A DNA stretch of 64,000 nt from Gonatopus flavifemur. Its lineage: Eukaryota; Arthropoda; Insecta; Hymenoptera; Dryinidae. Below are positions 30,393 through 42,857 of the stretch, piece by piece. Each line of letters opens with the position of its first letter. Position 1 is the stretch's first letter. The translations under genes and the position numbers were made by a program. The stretch lies in the NCBI GenBank assembly GCA_018340375.1, contig JAFFJZ010000016.1, positions 1,867,372-1,931,371 on the forward strand, written 5' to 3'. The notes below the pieces were generated by a model. That model worked only from the letters and a program-made list of their open reading frames with translations, was not told the origin of the DNA and made no database searches.

Positions 30393-31810
30393 TATTATAC
30401 TTGAAGTGAGTTTGATGACATGTTTCTTTATTGTTTCTAATGTATCTTCTTCTCCGAATATATGGTATTTATATCGTGGATTGAGAAAAGTGCACATTGA
30501 AAGCGATGTATTTTTTTTGCAAATCTAAAAATCTAATAGCAATGCGATCTAAAAGATTTTTGGTTACTAATTTCACTGAGTTTTCTGTGATATTGGAAAT
30601 TATTTTTTCTATTAATGATTCAAGACCTCGAGTGATGGGGCTCACTTCAGTAACAATAACAAATTTTTCATAGCTCATTTCTGTCGTAACTTCCAAAAAT
30701 GGTTCAAGTATCCAACATAATTATGTAAATATTTCCCATTCTTGCTTCATTAATGTTGGCAGATCACTGTTGGGTGATGCCGGAGTATGTTCAATGGCAT
30801 CTTCTAAAAAAATAGATCGTTGCAACATGAGGGATGTGGAATTCCGATGAGTTATTACGTCTTGCAATAACTTCTTCGGCTGTTCAATACCAATTTGTTG
30901 TTAGTATCTTATGAGCTTCTGTGTCGCTGCATTGCTTCTTTTCAAATATGTAACAATCCTTTTTATTTCTTTAATCACGTGGTCTACTGTATCTAAAAGA
31001 TTTTTCACTGATAAATTCAATTTATGTGCGTAACATCCAAAATGTCGCCAATGTAAAATATTAACGACAGCACCGGGTTATGTTTGCAGCATTATCAGAA
31101 ACAACAATTGAAACTTTATCAAACAGCTCCCATTCATTCACTACCCTTGAAATCTCGTCTACTAAATTCTGAGACGTATGAGATTCATTAAATACTGAAC
31201 ATTCCAATAGAACATTTTTCATTTCAAAATTGGGATCAATATAATGAGCCATAATAGCATTGTAACTATCATTTACTGAAAAACTCCAAGCATCTCTAGT
31301 TGAACAAACACTAAGAGCTTCAATTCTCAAGTCAGTTTTCGATAAAGTACGTTTTTCTTCGTACATTGCTGGCATCATCAAATTGGAAAAACATTTACGT
31401 GTGGGAATTTGATAATTTGGAACACAAATCTTCATTAAATTTCTAAAATCTCCATCTTCTACAATGGAGATGTGTTGGAAATCCCATGCCATCAGTTCCA
31501 TTATTGCATCAGTTTTATTTTTGACTGCAGTTGTCATTTTTGTTGATATGTAAGAAGATATTTTGGTTTGGTGTTTAGGTGTTTCAGACGAAACCTGAAA
31601 TGAAATAGGATTCTTAAACTGAATGTGAATTGTTGTCAATAACAATGACGGGAGTTCCCTCAGTAATTTGTGAATGTTCCGTTGAAAATGTTTGAACAGG
31701 AGGCAGATTACTTGGAAGATTCGTAGTAGGATGTTTGCGTTGTGAATGTTTTTTTTAAATTGGAAGAAAACCCTCTAGAGGATAGATTCGTTTGGCATAA
31801 TTTAAATATG

Positions 31811-32849
31811 GTAAATAAGTATATTACAATACCTTCACTTTTGACTTCGGAAAATGTCCAAATTTCGCCATTTTACCTCCTCATTTCTTCCATAATGTAA
31901 ATGAAAAAAAATGTGATGAAAAACAAAGTAAAACATTGCACTTCTTAAAAAATTTTGGCTTTTTTCACAAGCTAACCTACTATATAATGAATCATGACTG
32001 AGTTAGTTAACCAAAATCAACATTTTTTACTTTCAACGTTGGAGTAAACAAAATATTTGTGAATAACATTTAAAAATCCTAAATTGCAACAACAATAAAA
32101 TAACTTTGTGTTCAAAAGCATAATTCTATTTGACTTTGATGGAATTGTATGATTCAAAATAATTGATGAACCTTAAATGAAAATAAATAAACTCACTCTT
32201 GAATGAAGCTTACTTGATTGAACGAAACCAAATATGCATCAATTTATTTTTATTGCACCTCATAAATATCAGTTATCACTTATACGAAATTAGAGTTACT
32301 GCATGAAGAAATCGAAATATATGATGAGAGAGAATAAGAGGAAACTTTGTTCTGGCGGAGAACACATGTAAAGACTATTGTGAAATATGCCAGAATCAAC
32401 AGTGATTCAGTCACTGATCTCTGATATACAATGGATTGGGTATACGTAAAAATCGTTGAGACGAATTGAAGAGGTGAGCGCCACCCACATAGCATTTTGC
32501 GCGCAAATCACGAGCAAATCATATGACATTGGAGCTCTTAAATCGCATGCAAAGTCAGATACAAGTACTTCGCTTTCTGTTGCGTGAATGGCGAGTAAAT
32601 TTGTGCGCAAATGACTAGCGTCTTATGCGCATGAAATGCGTGCGACCGTTGTAAGGGATATAAGAGTATATCCATTACCTTTCACAGTACTCTTCAAACG
32701 CAATAAATATTTGTATTCATGAAAATAACGATGACATTTTTCTCAACAATTTATACTTGAAAATAAAAAACAGAATTTGTTCGAAATCTGGAAAAAATAA
32801 TGTTGACTGAATTCAATACACATACAGACGCACGTTTAGGTGTTGAATG
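31811..32849. other. No gene recognised
   Basis: AT-rich; may hold the 5' part of the hAT element but no terminal repeats could be paired. Nothing recognisable beyond short chance frames. Confidence 0.4.
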
Positions 32850-32990
32850 TCAAATCCTTCCTCCGCCGGGTATTGAACCCCTGTCACAAACCTACCTATC
32901 TCATTCCTAATCTACCTAAACTATGCCCTAACGATCGTTGCTAAACCGAAAGCGCTGATCGTGCGCTCGAAAAAGGCTTACTTATATTTG
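32850..32990 (-). repeat. tRNA-like (SINE-type) segment
   Basis: On the minus strand GGGCATAGTTTAGGTAGATT (A-box-like) is followed by AGGGGTTCAATACCCGGCGG (a good B box, GGTTCAAnnCC type). The fold is not a complete cloverleaf, so this is more likely a SINE head than a tRNA gene. Confidence 0.4.
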
Positions 32991-34045
32991 TAATCGTTTC
33001 GATTGCGCGCATTTATAGCACATGTACAGGGTATGCTGTTATATGTAACTTTACATTTTCATGTATGAAAAATTCCACTTTCTGACTAATGAGAATTGAA
33101 ATATTCATTTCACAAAAATTTTTTTTCATTTTTCATCGATTTTATATTGATTACATAAGAATTATTATATTTTCAAGTTCCAATTCTCTTCGTATGATGA
33201 GTATCTACTCTTACTCTGTTACATCTCCTGATAGAAATTTGCCATAGGAAACGATAACATTCTTCTTATTGGTTTCAATGCGATTTTCGGAACGGAAATT
33301 CACGATGCTACATCATGAATTTAAGGCAGCAGTCAATCGGTTTTTATCCTAATTTATAAGAATTGGGAAAAATAATTCTGGTTTCATCGTAAAATTACTT
33401 TATAAGAAATACCAGTAATCAAAAGAACGCCGTGATATTTTTTCCAAATAATTAACATTGTCACTATAGAAATTTCACGATAAAACCATTACGTTTCCCT
33501 CAAATCCTATAGGAAACCATAGATCAATGGTGGATCACCGATTCAAAACTATACAGCACCGAAGATCTCATCAAGATTGCGAAAATCTAACATTTAAAAC
33601 ATTCAAACATTTCTGTAATACTGCTGTATGTCACAGTGAAGTTTCAAAGTCCCTTCAGAAACAATAATGCAATATGTCCGCCAATCTTACATTTCATACA
33701 GTATTTCCAAATTATTCCTATAATATTTCTCTTGTGACGTATCTGAGACATTGCAAACAGCTAACATTTCAGTTGATACGGTAAATTACCGACTCGGAGC
33801 ACTCATTAACAACTATTCCTTCTCCCAATACTTTGCAATGAAAAATTTGAAGCTGGGTTTGAAAACTTAAGAGTTCAAACGAAGTTATGAGAAGATTCTC
33901 AACAGACCCTGTACTCTCATGGCGAGGTTTTTATGGTATGAAGATTTTGAATTTCTCGACCAATTCAGATATTCAAAGAACACTGCTTTTCACATTTTTG
34001 GATTTAACATCATTTTCCAAGATGAAAAAGAACGAATTTCTAGAG
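32991..34045. other. No gene recognised
   Basis: Unique AT-rich sequence; no coherent frame, TIR pair or tandem repeat seen. Confidence 0.4.
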
Positions 34046-34677
34046 CACGGAAAAAAATGAATTCGCAGTGACAGCAAAAACCTGTGTGCTGAGTGCATTG
34101 CGCTACTGCAGCTATCATTGTAGCTATATGTACTAAGATAGCTTTCGTGCACCGACGAAAAATGATCGCAAAAAAATGTTACTAGTGGAGCGATTTTTGT
34201 AGCTGTAGTACATACCCAAAGAGAATAAGATGGCCGCTAAACATTCAATGTGAATTCAATGAACATTTGACAAATGCATAGACATTTTGAGGTTCAAAAA
34301 ATGTTCAACAACCCTAATAACGAAATATTTAACTTCTAGAATAATTATTTGTTTACATGCAGTTTTGCAAAATTAAATTTGAAACATTCCGCTGAAGCTA
34401 TATGTATTATTAGAACAAGAAAAATTCGACCGGTAGGGTGTCTCAAGCGCTAGCAGCTTGAGTTAGTAACCGGAAGATTGCGGAATCGACCCTCCCCTAT
34501 CCAATGAGTTTTTTTCTCACTCGGTTGGTTGTTCTTTTAGCGATTCTTTTAAGCCGGTACAGCGGAACACTGATTGCAAAGAAAAATCGCTATCTTAGCT
34601 ATTCTTTTCGCTATCCAAATATCAACCACGAAAATTAGCTGATTTTTAGCTGCCAAAGCGAATTATTTTTTTACGTG
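34046..34677. mobile_element. CAC-class element, GCTG/AGCT family, degenerate long copy
   Basis: Ends CACGGAAAAAAATGAATTCG ... CGAATTATTTTTTTACGTG with subterminal AGTGACAGC / GCTGCCAAAG and reiterated TAGCTATC-type motifs. It contains a tRNA-like stretch at 34430-34500 (CTCAAGCGCTAGCAGCTTGA then GCGGAATCGACCCTCC). It is related to 63045-63720. The flanking 2 bp do not match. Confidence 0.6.
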
Positions 34678-34721
34678 TGCCATTTATTGTAATAATCGTG
34701 ATGGGAGTTTGAAAAATTCGT

Positions 34722-35290
34722 TCCTGTGTACTAATAGACTAATTGATTAAAAATCTTTTGAAACGAAAAATGAGTAGGTCGCGGGAGAGAGGTTTTTTTC
34801 GACCTCGATTTCGGAATTTTACAAAGTGCTGAGTAAGATCGATGGAAAAACTTCAAAAATTTATCTACGTGGGATATAGACTAATCGATTCAGAATCTTT
34901 CGGAATGAGAAATGGATAGAACTTGAAAGCAGTGCCGTCTTTACAAATTCTTCTTACTTCTTCAATCGATGTGTAACAAAGGACAACGTATGGGCAACTG
35001 CCCATCGGCTGTTCTTTGTTACACCAAGATTGAAGAAGGACGAAGAATTTGTAAAGACGGTACTGCTTGAGAGAAACGTTTTTTAAAAAGTGCACGTCCA
35101 AATTTTATCAAGGACTGGAGCAAGTTGATGAAAAAATGTCGAAAATTTGTTTCCGTGGGATATAGACCAATCGATTCAAAATCTTCTGAAACAAAAAGTG
35201 AATAAATCGTGGGAGAGGAGTTCTTTTCAACCTTGACTTGTAAATTTGATCAAGTCCTGGGTCAGGTGTATGAAAATTCATTTTGCTATG
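34722..35290. repeat. Degenerate ~140-150-bp tandem repeat
   Basis: The block GTGGGATATAGACTAATCGA...TTCAGAATCTTTCGGAATGA recurs near 34727, 34867 and 35156. A further copy is at about 50283-50410. The middle unit is expanded by the hAT MITE at 34930-35065. Confidence 0.65.
34930..35065. mobile_element. hAT-type foldback MITE, 136 bp
   Basis: Arms CAGTGCCGTCTTTACAAATT / AATTTGTAAAGACGGTACTG with a short loop. Flanking 8-bp repeats CTTGAAAG (34922-34929) and CTTGAGAG (35066-35073) differ by one base. CAGNG ends and an 8-bp duplication indicate hAT. The related repeat at about 50283-50410 lacks the insertion and shows the empty site ACTTGAGATGAACG. Confidence 0.85.
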
Positions 35291-35469
35291 TGAAATATCA
35301 CTCTCACATCTTCGGAATATTTTATTTGCGACAAATTTAGCTTATTCCCCACCGTAGATATCTAGGGCATTACAGAACATCATTTGTGCAATGTTCCAAT
35401 TGGAAGATTTTCCGAACATTTTCAACGAAATATTGTATCTCCAATATCTATAGAATCTTGTATAAATAT

Positions 35470-35544
35470 ACCACACAGAATGTTCTGAGCGAGACATTGT
35501 AATATTCTAGAAATCTCACTGAGGTGTATTGGGTGCTGTGTGGA
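35470..35544. mobile_element. Small palindromic element, CCACACAG type
   Basis: CCACACAGAATGTTCTGAGC at the left faces TGGGTGCTGTGTGG at the right; the interior has AATGTTCT/AATATTCT reiteration. It resembles the CCCACACAGCAC elements near 5.5 kb. Confidence 0.45.
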
Positions 35545-35774
35545 AATTTTCTGATGACTGAAAAAATTTGAAATTCCTGAAATGCATTCATATGCTGTAT
35601 TGAAATATATGTAAAAAAAGTGTTTGAAAATGTTTTTTCAATAGTTGTAAAAATATAAAACATTCATCATAATTTTGTTAGAATTTCTTCACGGCACAAT
35701 TTAGCTTCTAGTTGTCTGGAAATATATGAAAAAAACCCTAAAAAAAATTCTGAGAAACTCCTAATACTGTTTGG

Positions 35775-36230
35775 GTCCACGCGGATAAATGTTATACATC
35801 ACCAAACTACATAGGAATCAATTGCGATTGATATGATAGTTTATCATAGCAAAACTACTTCCGTTATATTGCAAACATTGTCATAGGGCCTCTTTCCAAC
35901 GGATATTATTGAAACAACAACCCATTTGATATTCCCTCAAACATGATAGAATTCTATTCTCCCTAACCATATAAATTATCATAGGTTTGATACTAGTTGA
36001 GCCCGCGCGGATGAATGATATACATCACAAAACTACATAGGAATGATATTAATATAATAGTTTATCATAGCAAAACTACTTTTACTATATCGCAAACATT
36101 ATCATAAGGCTTACTTATGTCACATATGGTAAATTACCACAACCGTTTGACGCTTACGCATTAACTGATAAATCATAATAGGGTTCAATACTACTATTTT
36201 AACACAGAATGTGGATTCGATTCGGTTTCC
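35775..36230. repeat. Two-copy tandem repeat, period ~226 bp
   Basis: CACGCGGATAAATGTTATAC at 35778 recurs as CGCGCGGATGAATGATATAC at 36004, followed in both by ATCAC(C/A)AAACTACATAGGAA and TAGTTTATCATAGCAAAACTAC. The second halves are more diverged. Confidence 0.7.
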
Positions 36231-37094
36231 TATGCATAACATCATTTCGTATAGACTGCCTTGATGATAAATATGATGTACCTTCTATCCCGAATTAACC
36301 GTTTTTCGCATCAACACATATTGCAATTGTTTATGTATCAGTATCCTTTAATATCCTTCCGACTCGGATAACTTATAAGATACACAGAGAAAAGTTTATA
36401 CAGTAGGCTCTCGTTATAAGCGTCGCTAAAAGCTATCTGCGTCTTTTTCTCACATAAGATTTGGTACTGAGTGGAATAAGGAGACAGCTTACGCTTATCT
36501 TCATCCTCACGAGAGAGTATGGTGAATGCTCGTATACTTGTGGTTCATAGCGACATAATCAAATATATCCCAAAAGTACAATATAAATATGCTAATATCT
36601 AATATAAAATTTTTACTGTGTATGATAGGTCTTATGTGTTGTAAATCTGGATTATTGGTATAGAGTAATAAATATGATTGAATATTATAAACATCCTATC
36701 GTTTGCATTTCAGTTCATTATAGAACACATAGAATATCATCGGTTGGAGAGTAGAGAATAATGATTGTTCTATCATATCTTATAAAACACTTGAAGCAGG
36801 GCAATTACGATTCTTCCGAAATCAGTTCGCAAAGATATTATACTGACATTGGTTGCGGCTATTCCACGATTCACTTGCTCTTGAGAAGAAATAACCGATC
36901 CTCTTGAACATGAAAAACACAGTACCCCAACAGAACCAAAATCTGCGTACGTCCAGGGAACGTCCAAATACGTCTCTCAGATGTCCCTCAGAGGTTCAAA
37001 TGTCAGCCGAACATTCCTTTTATCTGCTCAATGGAATAAACTGGCTAAGAATAAACCTCTTCTGTTAAATCATTTCCGAGATGAAAGTTGAAAT
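36231..37094. other. No gene recognised
   Basis: AT-rich sequence with short chance frames only. Confidence 0.4.
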
Positions 37095-37272
37095 CCCAAC
37101 GCAATTTCGATAGAATATTATTTCAACTAAAGATTCTTAATGAGAGCTACTAAAAATTTGGTTGATTCAAACAAGGAAGTATAGTTGATTCATCACTCAA
37201 TCGTATCAACTATATTTTCTTAGTTGAATTAATCAAATTTCTAGTAGCTTTTACTAAGAATATTTGGTTGGG
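37095..37272. mobile_element. CCC-class palindromic element (GTTGATTCAA motif)
   Basis: Starts CCCAACGCAATTTCG and ends ATATTTGGTTGGG. Inner arms AGCTACTAAAAATTTGGTTGA / ATCAAATTTCTAGTAGCT and TATAGTTGA / TCAACTATA are inverted. The flanking dinucleotides differ (AT, AC). Confidence 0.5.
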
Positions 37273-39016
37273 ACGTTTTAGTGTCTCAAATTTCTCTGTG
37301 TATTTCTTTTTTAGAGAATTTGAAAGAGATACGTATGTACATCGATGTAGTATAAATTCCATTCGAAATTCGATTCTTCTCTTAGAAAATTGAAAATCTG
37401 AAGACTTTCGAAACGATATCACAATTTGATCAACGTATTCAAAAGATACAGAATAAAACAATACATTTCCAAATTGTGGGTTTTACCGATTCAACGATCC
37501 ATTGAATGACATAGAAAGAAAACTGAGAGGACATGTGTACTCTGTAAAAAGAACCGGTTGAAGGAACGTCGGGAATCATCGTGACGTAAGTAAACGCTGC
37601 CACAGTACATAAAACTGTTCAGGAAAACCGATATTCGTCACAGAGTCCTTCCTGTTACACACGCAAAGAAAAATCTCTTGTCTAATCAATTCAGATCACT
37701 TGGAAACTTGTTTACTCACTGTTCATATGCGATGTTATGGAAAAGGATTGAGAATATTTTCTTTTTGAGATTTATTGTTATGCTGCTGAGCATGCAAATA
37801 GCATCGGATAAATTGAGTAATGATTATTTCTCACAACTTTACCTACTATTCAGTAATTACAACTATATTCTAAATCTGTTTCTACTGGTAAATATTATAA
37901 AACTTTTCATAATATGTGTATATATGTTTATAAAATAATACACGAGGGAAATTTATCGATGAAAGATTACCCAAAGTTGAGTAACACGGGGACGTAGAGG
38001 CGTTTCTGTGGATTTGAAAATCCATCTGGCTTCATGTTCTGATCTACTACGGATGAGAATTCATTCAGATGTTTTTATTATGTTCACAAGTTGAGTGTAA
38101 TCAATAAACGTATGAATGAGATTTATTTCATGTACAGGGTGATCCAAAACGTCCGTACAGTATTCTACACACGGATTCACCATAAAATTAAAATTTTTTT
38201 CCTCCTACAAAAAATCTGATTCTCAAATTCTAAAATATGAGTATTTTTAAATTTGTTGAAAAAGAAACCGAATTTCTCGAAAGTGTTATATTTCGGACAT
38301 TCGAATCTAACGCAATTCTCTAAGTCAGATTACAGAGTATCCCTAGAAGAAAATTAAACCAACTCATCGGTTTCCCACAAGTAGCACAACAGGTTAGAAA
38401 TGCTAAGAAGGTTCTTTGAAGTTCTGAATATATTTTATGAACATTCATAGAATCTTCGAATGGGACTGTTGCGGATAAGTATATTCTATGCATATTCTTA
38501 TAATGTATTTTTCGAATTTATCTAAAACAGTCTCACCTGCACATTCTATGCATGATCTCAGAATTAACGCAGAATGTTTGAAATGTTCTTGTGTTACTTG
38601 GGCCGTTATGGAGTTACCCAAGTCACACCAATATGTGTAAAATATTCTCCAATTGTTCCTCGAATATTCCAAGGTCCTGCAAACATTCTGAGAACATTTG
38701 ACAAACGTTTTATGCTACTAGGGTATAGTGATTTAAAGTTGTTCAATTCTGATCGGTTAGAATGTGAAGAATTTCCACCTATTATAACCCAATAAACCAT
38801 TCCATGCCTGAAAGACATCTTTTGAAACAGATCCTTTTAGATATCGTTTAGAACTTGGCACCGAGGAGCACTAAATTGGCTTAAATTTTCTTCAGGGATA
38901 TCCTATCATCCAGGGTGGCGACAGAATAGATTCCGAGAAATTCCCTGAAAGTTCCAGGTTTCCAGAATAAAAACCCGTAATTTTCCAGAGTAATCTATTG
39001 AAGTATAACGAAAACG
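37273..39016. other. No gene recognised
   Basis: Contains one isolated terminal-type motif (TACAGGGTGATCCAAAACG, about 38135) and GAACATTC/GAATGTTC-rich sequence at 38400-38720, possibly the interior of a degraded TIR element. The frames seen are short and unconvincing. Confidence 0.4.
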
Positions 39017-39453
39017 TCTTAGGTAAAAAAATTCTATAGAATTTTATGCCAAAATTTGGCTCTATGCAAAATGTATGGACTTTTATAGAAATTCCATAGA
39101 ACATTTATGTAAAAACCATTGAACTCAATATTATACTAGAATGAGCACTCTCCGCTTTTTTTATAGTATCGACCGGCCAGAGGGAGAGATCAGTATGTTG
39201 GGAGATGGTATCTGCTTTTAATATATGTATTTTAAAGAGAGAAAGAGAATATGTTGGGGGCGTCTTATTCTGTCTTGCTCATGCAACAAACTATACCAGT
39301 CTGACCGCTTAAATCTAGGGAGCACGCGTTCCAGTATGTATAGAGTTTAATGGTGAAAACACATGATTTGGTGGAAATTCTATAAAAATTACATACATTT
39401 TGCATGGAGCCAAATCTTGACATGAAATTCTACACAAATTTTTTCACCTAGGG
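39017..39453. mobile_element. TIR element with ~85-bp arms (CCCTAGGTGAAAAA)
   Basis: The left arm TCTTAGGTAAAAAAATTCTA...GGCTCTATGCAAAATGTATG is inverted as CATACATTTTGCATGGAGCC...TTTTTTCACCTAGGG. About 260 bp of unpaired interior has no recognisable gene. Confidence 0.65.
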
Positions 39454-39603
39454 TAAACTATTCTAAAACTCTCCTGATTTCATTTCAAATACCTCATAAT
39501 AAATTTTACTCCTTCACTTGCTTCTATTCTCCCTATTCAGCAACATTGTGTATAACAGCTGTTAAAGCACTGTGAAGAAATGAAGCGTCTGACTGAAAGT
39601 CTC

Positions 39604-40507
39604 TTAAGAATGGCTCAATACTAAAGCCAAAGTTTGAAAAAAAGCAAGCTTGGATGCCAATAACTTATCATCAGTCAAGTCCTTGATTGTTTGGTAGCTT
39701 GCACAACGTGGTGGCTTTTTAGTTTTCTTGATTCCAATGATATGAGCTTTGATGTTAGGAATGACTTCGATAGCTCTTTGCACCACAACAGCGAATGATG
39801 GTCCAATCAACGCTTTGAATTACGGTTTTAAATGCACCATGCATTATATGGAGTCCGCATGAACCAAGGTTCAAAAATGTGGGATCTGAATCATCGTTTA
39901 TTATGTCCTTTTGAAACAGTCCAATAAAGGCATGGTTGACGTTTGGCCCATTCATAGAAATCTGAAGAATTTCAGAAGATTGTAGAGAACTAATGCCACT
40001 TTAAAAACCTTTCACCACATCAATCGCAGTGGTTCGTCCTAAGAACACATAAGTTGAATACCAGGTATGGATTTCTTGTGAATCAAAATCCCAGTATCCC
40101 ACATTTATGTCCATTTACTGTGTTTGTGAAATTCTATTCATCAATCAATCATTCAATTTTTTGATGAGTTTGTTCTTGAAATGACGTGCTATACCATACA
40201 CTAGTGTATATGCGATTTTATCTCTCCCTAATATCATTTTAACACAGGAACTATCATCAAACATTCTCTTCAATAGCTCTACGTTTCTAGCTGCAGTGCG
40301 AAATGAGGTATGATTTAGAACTGCTTCAATGCACCACAAAATTTCATTTGTAGTAACTTCATCATTAATCAAAAATTGTTTCAATCCACGAGATTCCGTA
40401 AGAATTTGAGAGCTTTCAGATTGCATCACACTTTCTTCTAGTGTCATCAACTGAGATGGATACAAGATGTCTTGGAAGCATTTAATTGGGATATCTTCAG
40501 GGTACAT
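39604..40507 (-). pseudogene. hAT-like transposase-derived pseudogene
   Basis: Minus-strand pieces in order: 40507-40145 (EILWCIEAVLNHTSFRTAAR, DKIAYTLVYGIARHFKNKL); 40140-39960 (VGYWDFDSQEIHTWYSTYVF, LGRTTAIDVVKGF); 39955-39755 (MNGPNVNHAFIGLF, FLNLGSCGLHIMHGAFKT); 39810-39604 (RAIEVIPNIKAHI, KKPPRCASYQTIKDLTDDKL). The MDGPNVN...NLGSCGLHxxHGAFKTG arrangement is known to me from multicopy hAT-like proteins in animal genomes, but I cannot name the family. Stops and frameshifts show decay. The C-terminal dimerisation region was not found. Confidence 0.65.
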
Positions 40508-40752
40508 CTCAAAGATCTGTTTTAGATGTCTTGAAGTAATGAAATCAAGATATCTTCCGTAAGAAAATTTTGGACAAAATTCTTTTTTGAAATTCGGGTT
40601 CTCCCCGGCATTAGATGAAATATTGGATTCATTCCTCGAAAATTTTAGACCTTTTCATGAATTACATTTCAAGAAGTTTTACACAAGCGAAAATTCTACC
40701 AGTTGTATAACGTTATGACCATAAATGATAATAAGCCCCTAAATAACCATAT

Positions 40753-40831
40753 AGCACGTTAGCTCGAGCTGTTAAGACCGATTCTTTAGGTAGGTGATAA
40801 GTTGAGTAGGCAGGTTCGAATCTCTTCTGAA
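40753..40831 (+). repeat. tRNA-like segment
   Basis: AGCTCGAGCTGTTAAGACC resembles an A box and CAGGTTCGAATCTC is a good B box at the correct spacing for a class II tRNA head. The acceptor and anticodon stems do not pair, so it is probably SINE-derived rather than a tRNA gene. Confidence 0.4.
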
Positions 40832-41056
40832 GAATGAAAATTCCCCAGACAGCAAAAGCATACCTGAAATATTTTCCCGATAGGTAGTACAATAAAAATC
40901 TAGGGAAAATTTTTTTCACGTTAATTAAAACTCATTATTTTTGCATTAGTGTTATTTACAGCATCTTGAATATATTGTGAAGGGCTCTTGTACGTATCTT
41001 ATCGGACGTATCTTGTACGTATCTCAGATATGTCAAAGATGTCTGAAATGAGAGTA

Positions 41057-41404
41057 CACGGAGAAAAAGGAATTCGCTGTGGCAGCGAAATCTACTTTTG
41101 CTGGGTTCCTTTTGTCAGAGAAGCAAATTTTTTGCTGTGACAGCAAACTATTTGCTGTTCCAGCAATTTTGTTAGCTGCGACAGCGAATTTTTAGCTGTG
41201 GCAGCAAAAAATGTTTGCTATTCTGTATATAATACTGAAAATTTGCTGGCGGAGCAAACATTTTTTGCTGCCACAGCTCAAAAATTTCTGTCGTAGCTAA
41301 CACGATTGCTGTTATAGCAAATTTTTAGCTAGGTCAGCAAAAAAATTTGCTATTCTATATATAATACCTCGATTTGCTGCGTCAGCAAATTTTTTCTCTC
41401 CGTG
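41057..41404. mobile_element. CAC-class element, GCTG...CAGC family, copy 2
   Basis: 348 bp, ends CACGGAGAAAAAGGAATTCG ... AAATTTTTTCTCTCCGTG, flanked by TA on both sides. The same GCTGTGGCAGC units and TATATAATACTGAAAATTTG block as 28238 (opposite orientation) and 59635 (same orientation). Confidence 0.92.
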
Positions 41405-42857
41405 TATGTATGGTGATCTTAATTCCAACTTGCGAATGATTCTCAAAAGATATCTCAAAAGACATCTTCAAGTTATCCGATTATATTACATAAGATTTGA
41501 AATGAATCGCATATAGTAATTACAAAATATTTTATCTTTCAGACTTGTATAAATCGCACACGTGCTGTGTATTACTTAATATCACTGTCCTCTTAGAAAG
41601 AAAGAAGCGATAAGATGTACAAACTCACAAACGTGGTGATATTTGATGTACGTGGCTCACTTGAATACCTCATTTATCGGTACACCGTGTCTGGCGAGAA
41701 GTGTATACTTACTATGAAAACTCAATGTATATGCCCCTACAGAGCACCACCTAATTATAATGAGTAATATTAATTGAATTATTGCCCAAATGCAGTAATG
41801 ATAATTGAATTATATTGATTAAATAAGAATATTAGTTTCCTGGTGAAAATGGAGGGTATGACGCGATGTGGAAGAGGACACGAACAGTATCCAAGCGTGG
41901 AAGGAGCGGAAATTGAAACATTTTTACGCTTCATTTGTTTCAATATTCACTTCCACGGGCGAAAATTTCCACCTGGATTTATAGTTTGGTTAATGAAATT
42001 CATATTGACGCTAACCCAAATGCTGGTTATCAAGAGGGTACAAGGTTATTAATCGAGTATGGTTTCTTCAAGGAAATTACATTATCTAGATCACTGAAAA
42101 GTCCGAATTTTGAATCTTGAAAAGAAATGTTTTTTCGCACCGTCAAAAATTTTTTGAGCCACACGCAGAGAAGTGCCTTTTTAAAAAATAGCAGAGTTCA
42201 CTATTTAATATAGCAACACATACCCCACTCTTATGCTGATTCAAGATTGAAAACTCATCTCTCGTTATAAGCGTTGAAAGAATTCATTATTTCGAAACTG
42301 AACAAATAAAGATCCATTTAGTATGGAATAAAGCATACTGAATTAGGATGAGATTTGGGATTTTAGAAATCAATTTGAATATAATTTAATGCCATTTTTA
42401 AATATTATGTTATCTCCGTATGGATGGCTTTTGAATTCATTTTTTCTTACTGTGTAAAATTCTTACCCAAACAGCACTCGGAAAGTTCTCAAACGTTCGA
42501 AAAACGTCCAAACATGTTGAAAACATCCTGAGAACGTTTTGGAAACGACCAAGGAGCTACGCGCTGTGAAGACATAACGTCTGAAAAAGATTCAACAAAT
42601 TGATGAATTTTTCTTAGATTTTCCTCATAAATTGACATTTGTGTCATGAGAAAAATGTCTGGATTTGTTTATTTATTCAGATTGATCATTTGTGCTGGCT
42701 GGGATGTGATATATAGTATTACAAAGTCCAATACCACGTAGTATCTTTGTGAATCACCATGAGGATTAGCAATGTCTGTAATTTTCATCGCTGGATTTGA
42801 ATTTTATGTGCCTACCAATCAAAATGCGACGTGGCGTAATTTACTATTCCACATCGC
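41405..42857. other. No gene recognised
   Basis: Unique AT-rich sequence. CTGGTGAAAATGGA near 41840 echoes the start of the repeat at 42858. CCCAAACAGCACTCGG near 42473, followed by AACGTTCG reiteration to about 42590, looks like half of a CCC-class element. Confidence 0.4.

Larger units (their letters stand above)
28691..31810 (-). pseudogene. hAT-ZBED transposase, broken and split by a mariner
   Basis: Minus-strand hAT transposase in pieces. The N-terminal BED finger tail at about 31740-31810 is SNLKKHSQRKH after one base in an A-run is removed. The catalytic N-part at 31061-31645 reads DAWSFSVNDSYNAIMAHYI, HTSQNLVDEI, VVSDNAANI. The helical part at 30469-30900 reads WILEPFLEVTTEMSYEK, SPITRGLESLI. 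The C-terminal dimerisation domain at 28691-28960 reads PLEWWKNHQHEYSHLAELV and RRTRLITSKVNELEFLN. The mariner at 29093-30392 interrupts it between the helical and dimerisation parts. Multiple stops and frameshifts are present. Confidence 0.88.

Noticed and set aside
37678..37938. Plus-strand 86-codon hydrophobic frame
   Set aside because: No recognisable domain; composition is that of AT-rich non-coding DNA.
40753..40831. Possible functional tRNA gene
   Set aside because: A and B boxes are present but acceptor and anticodon stems do not pair.
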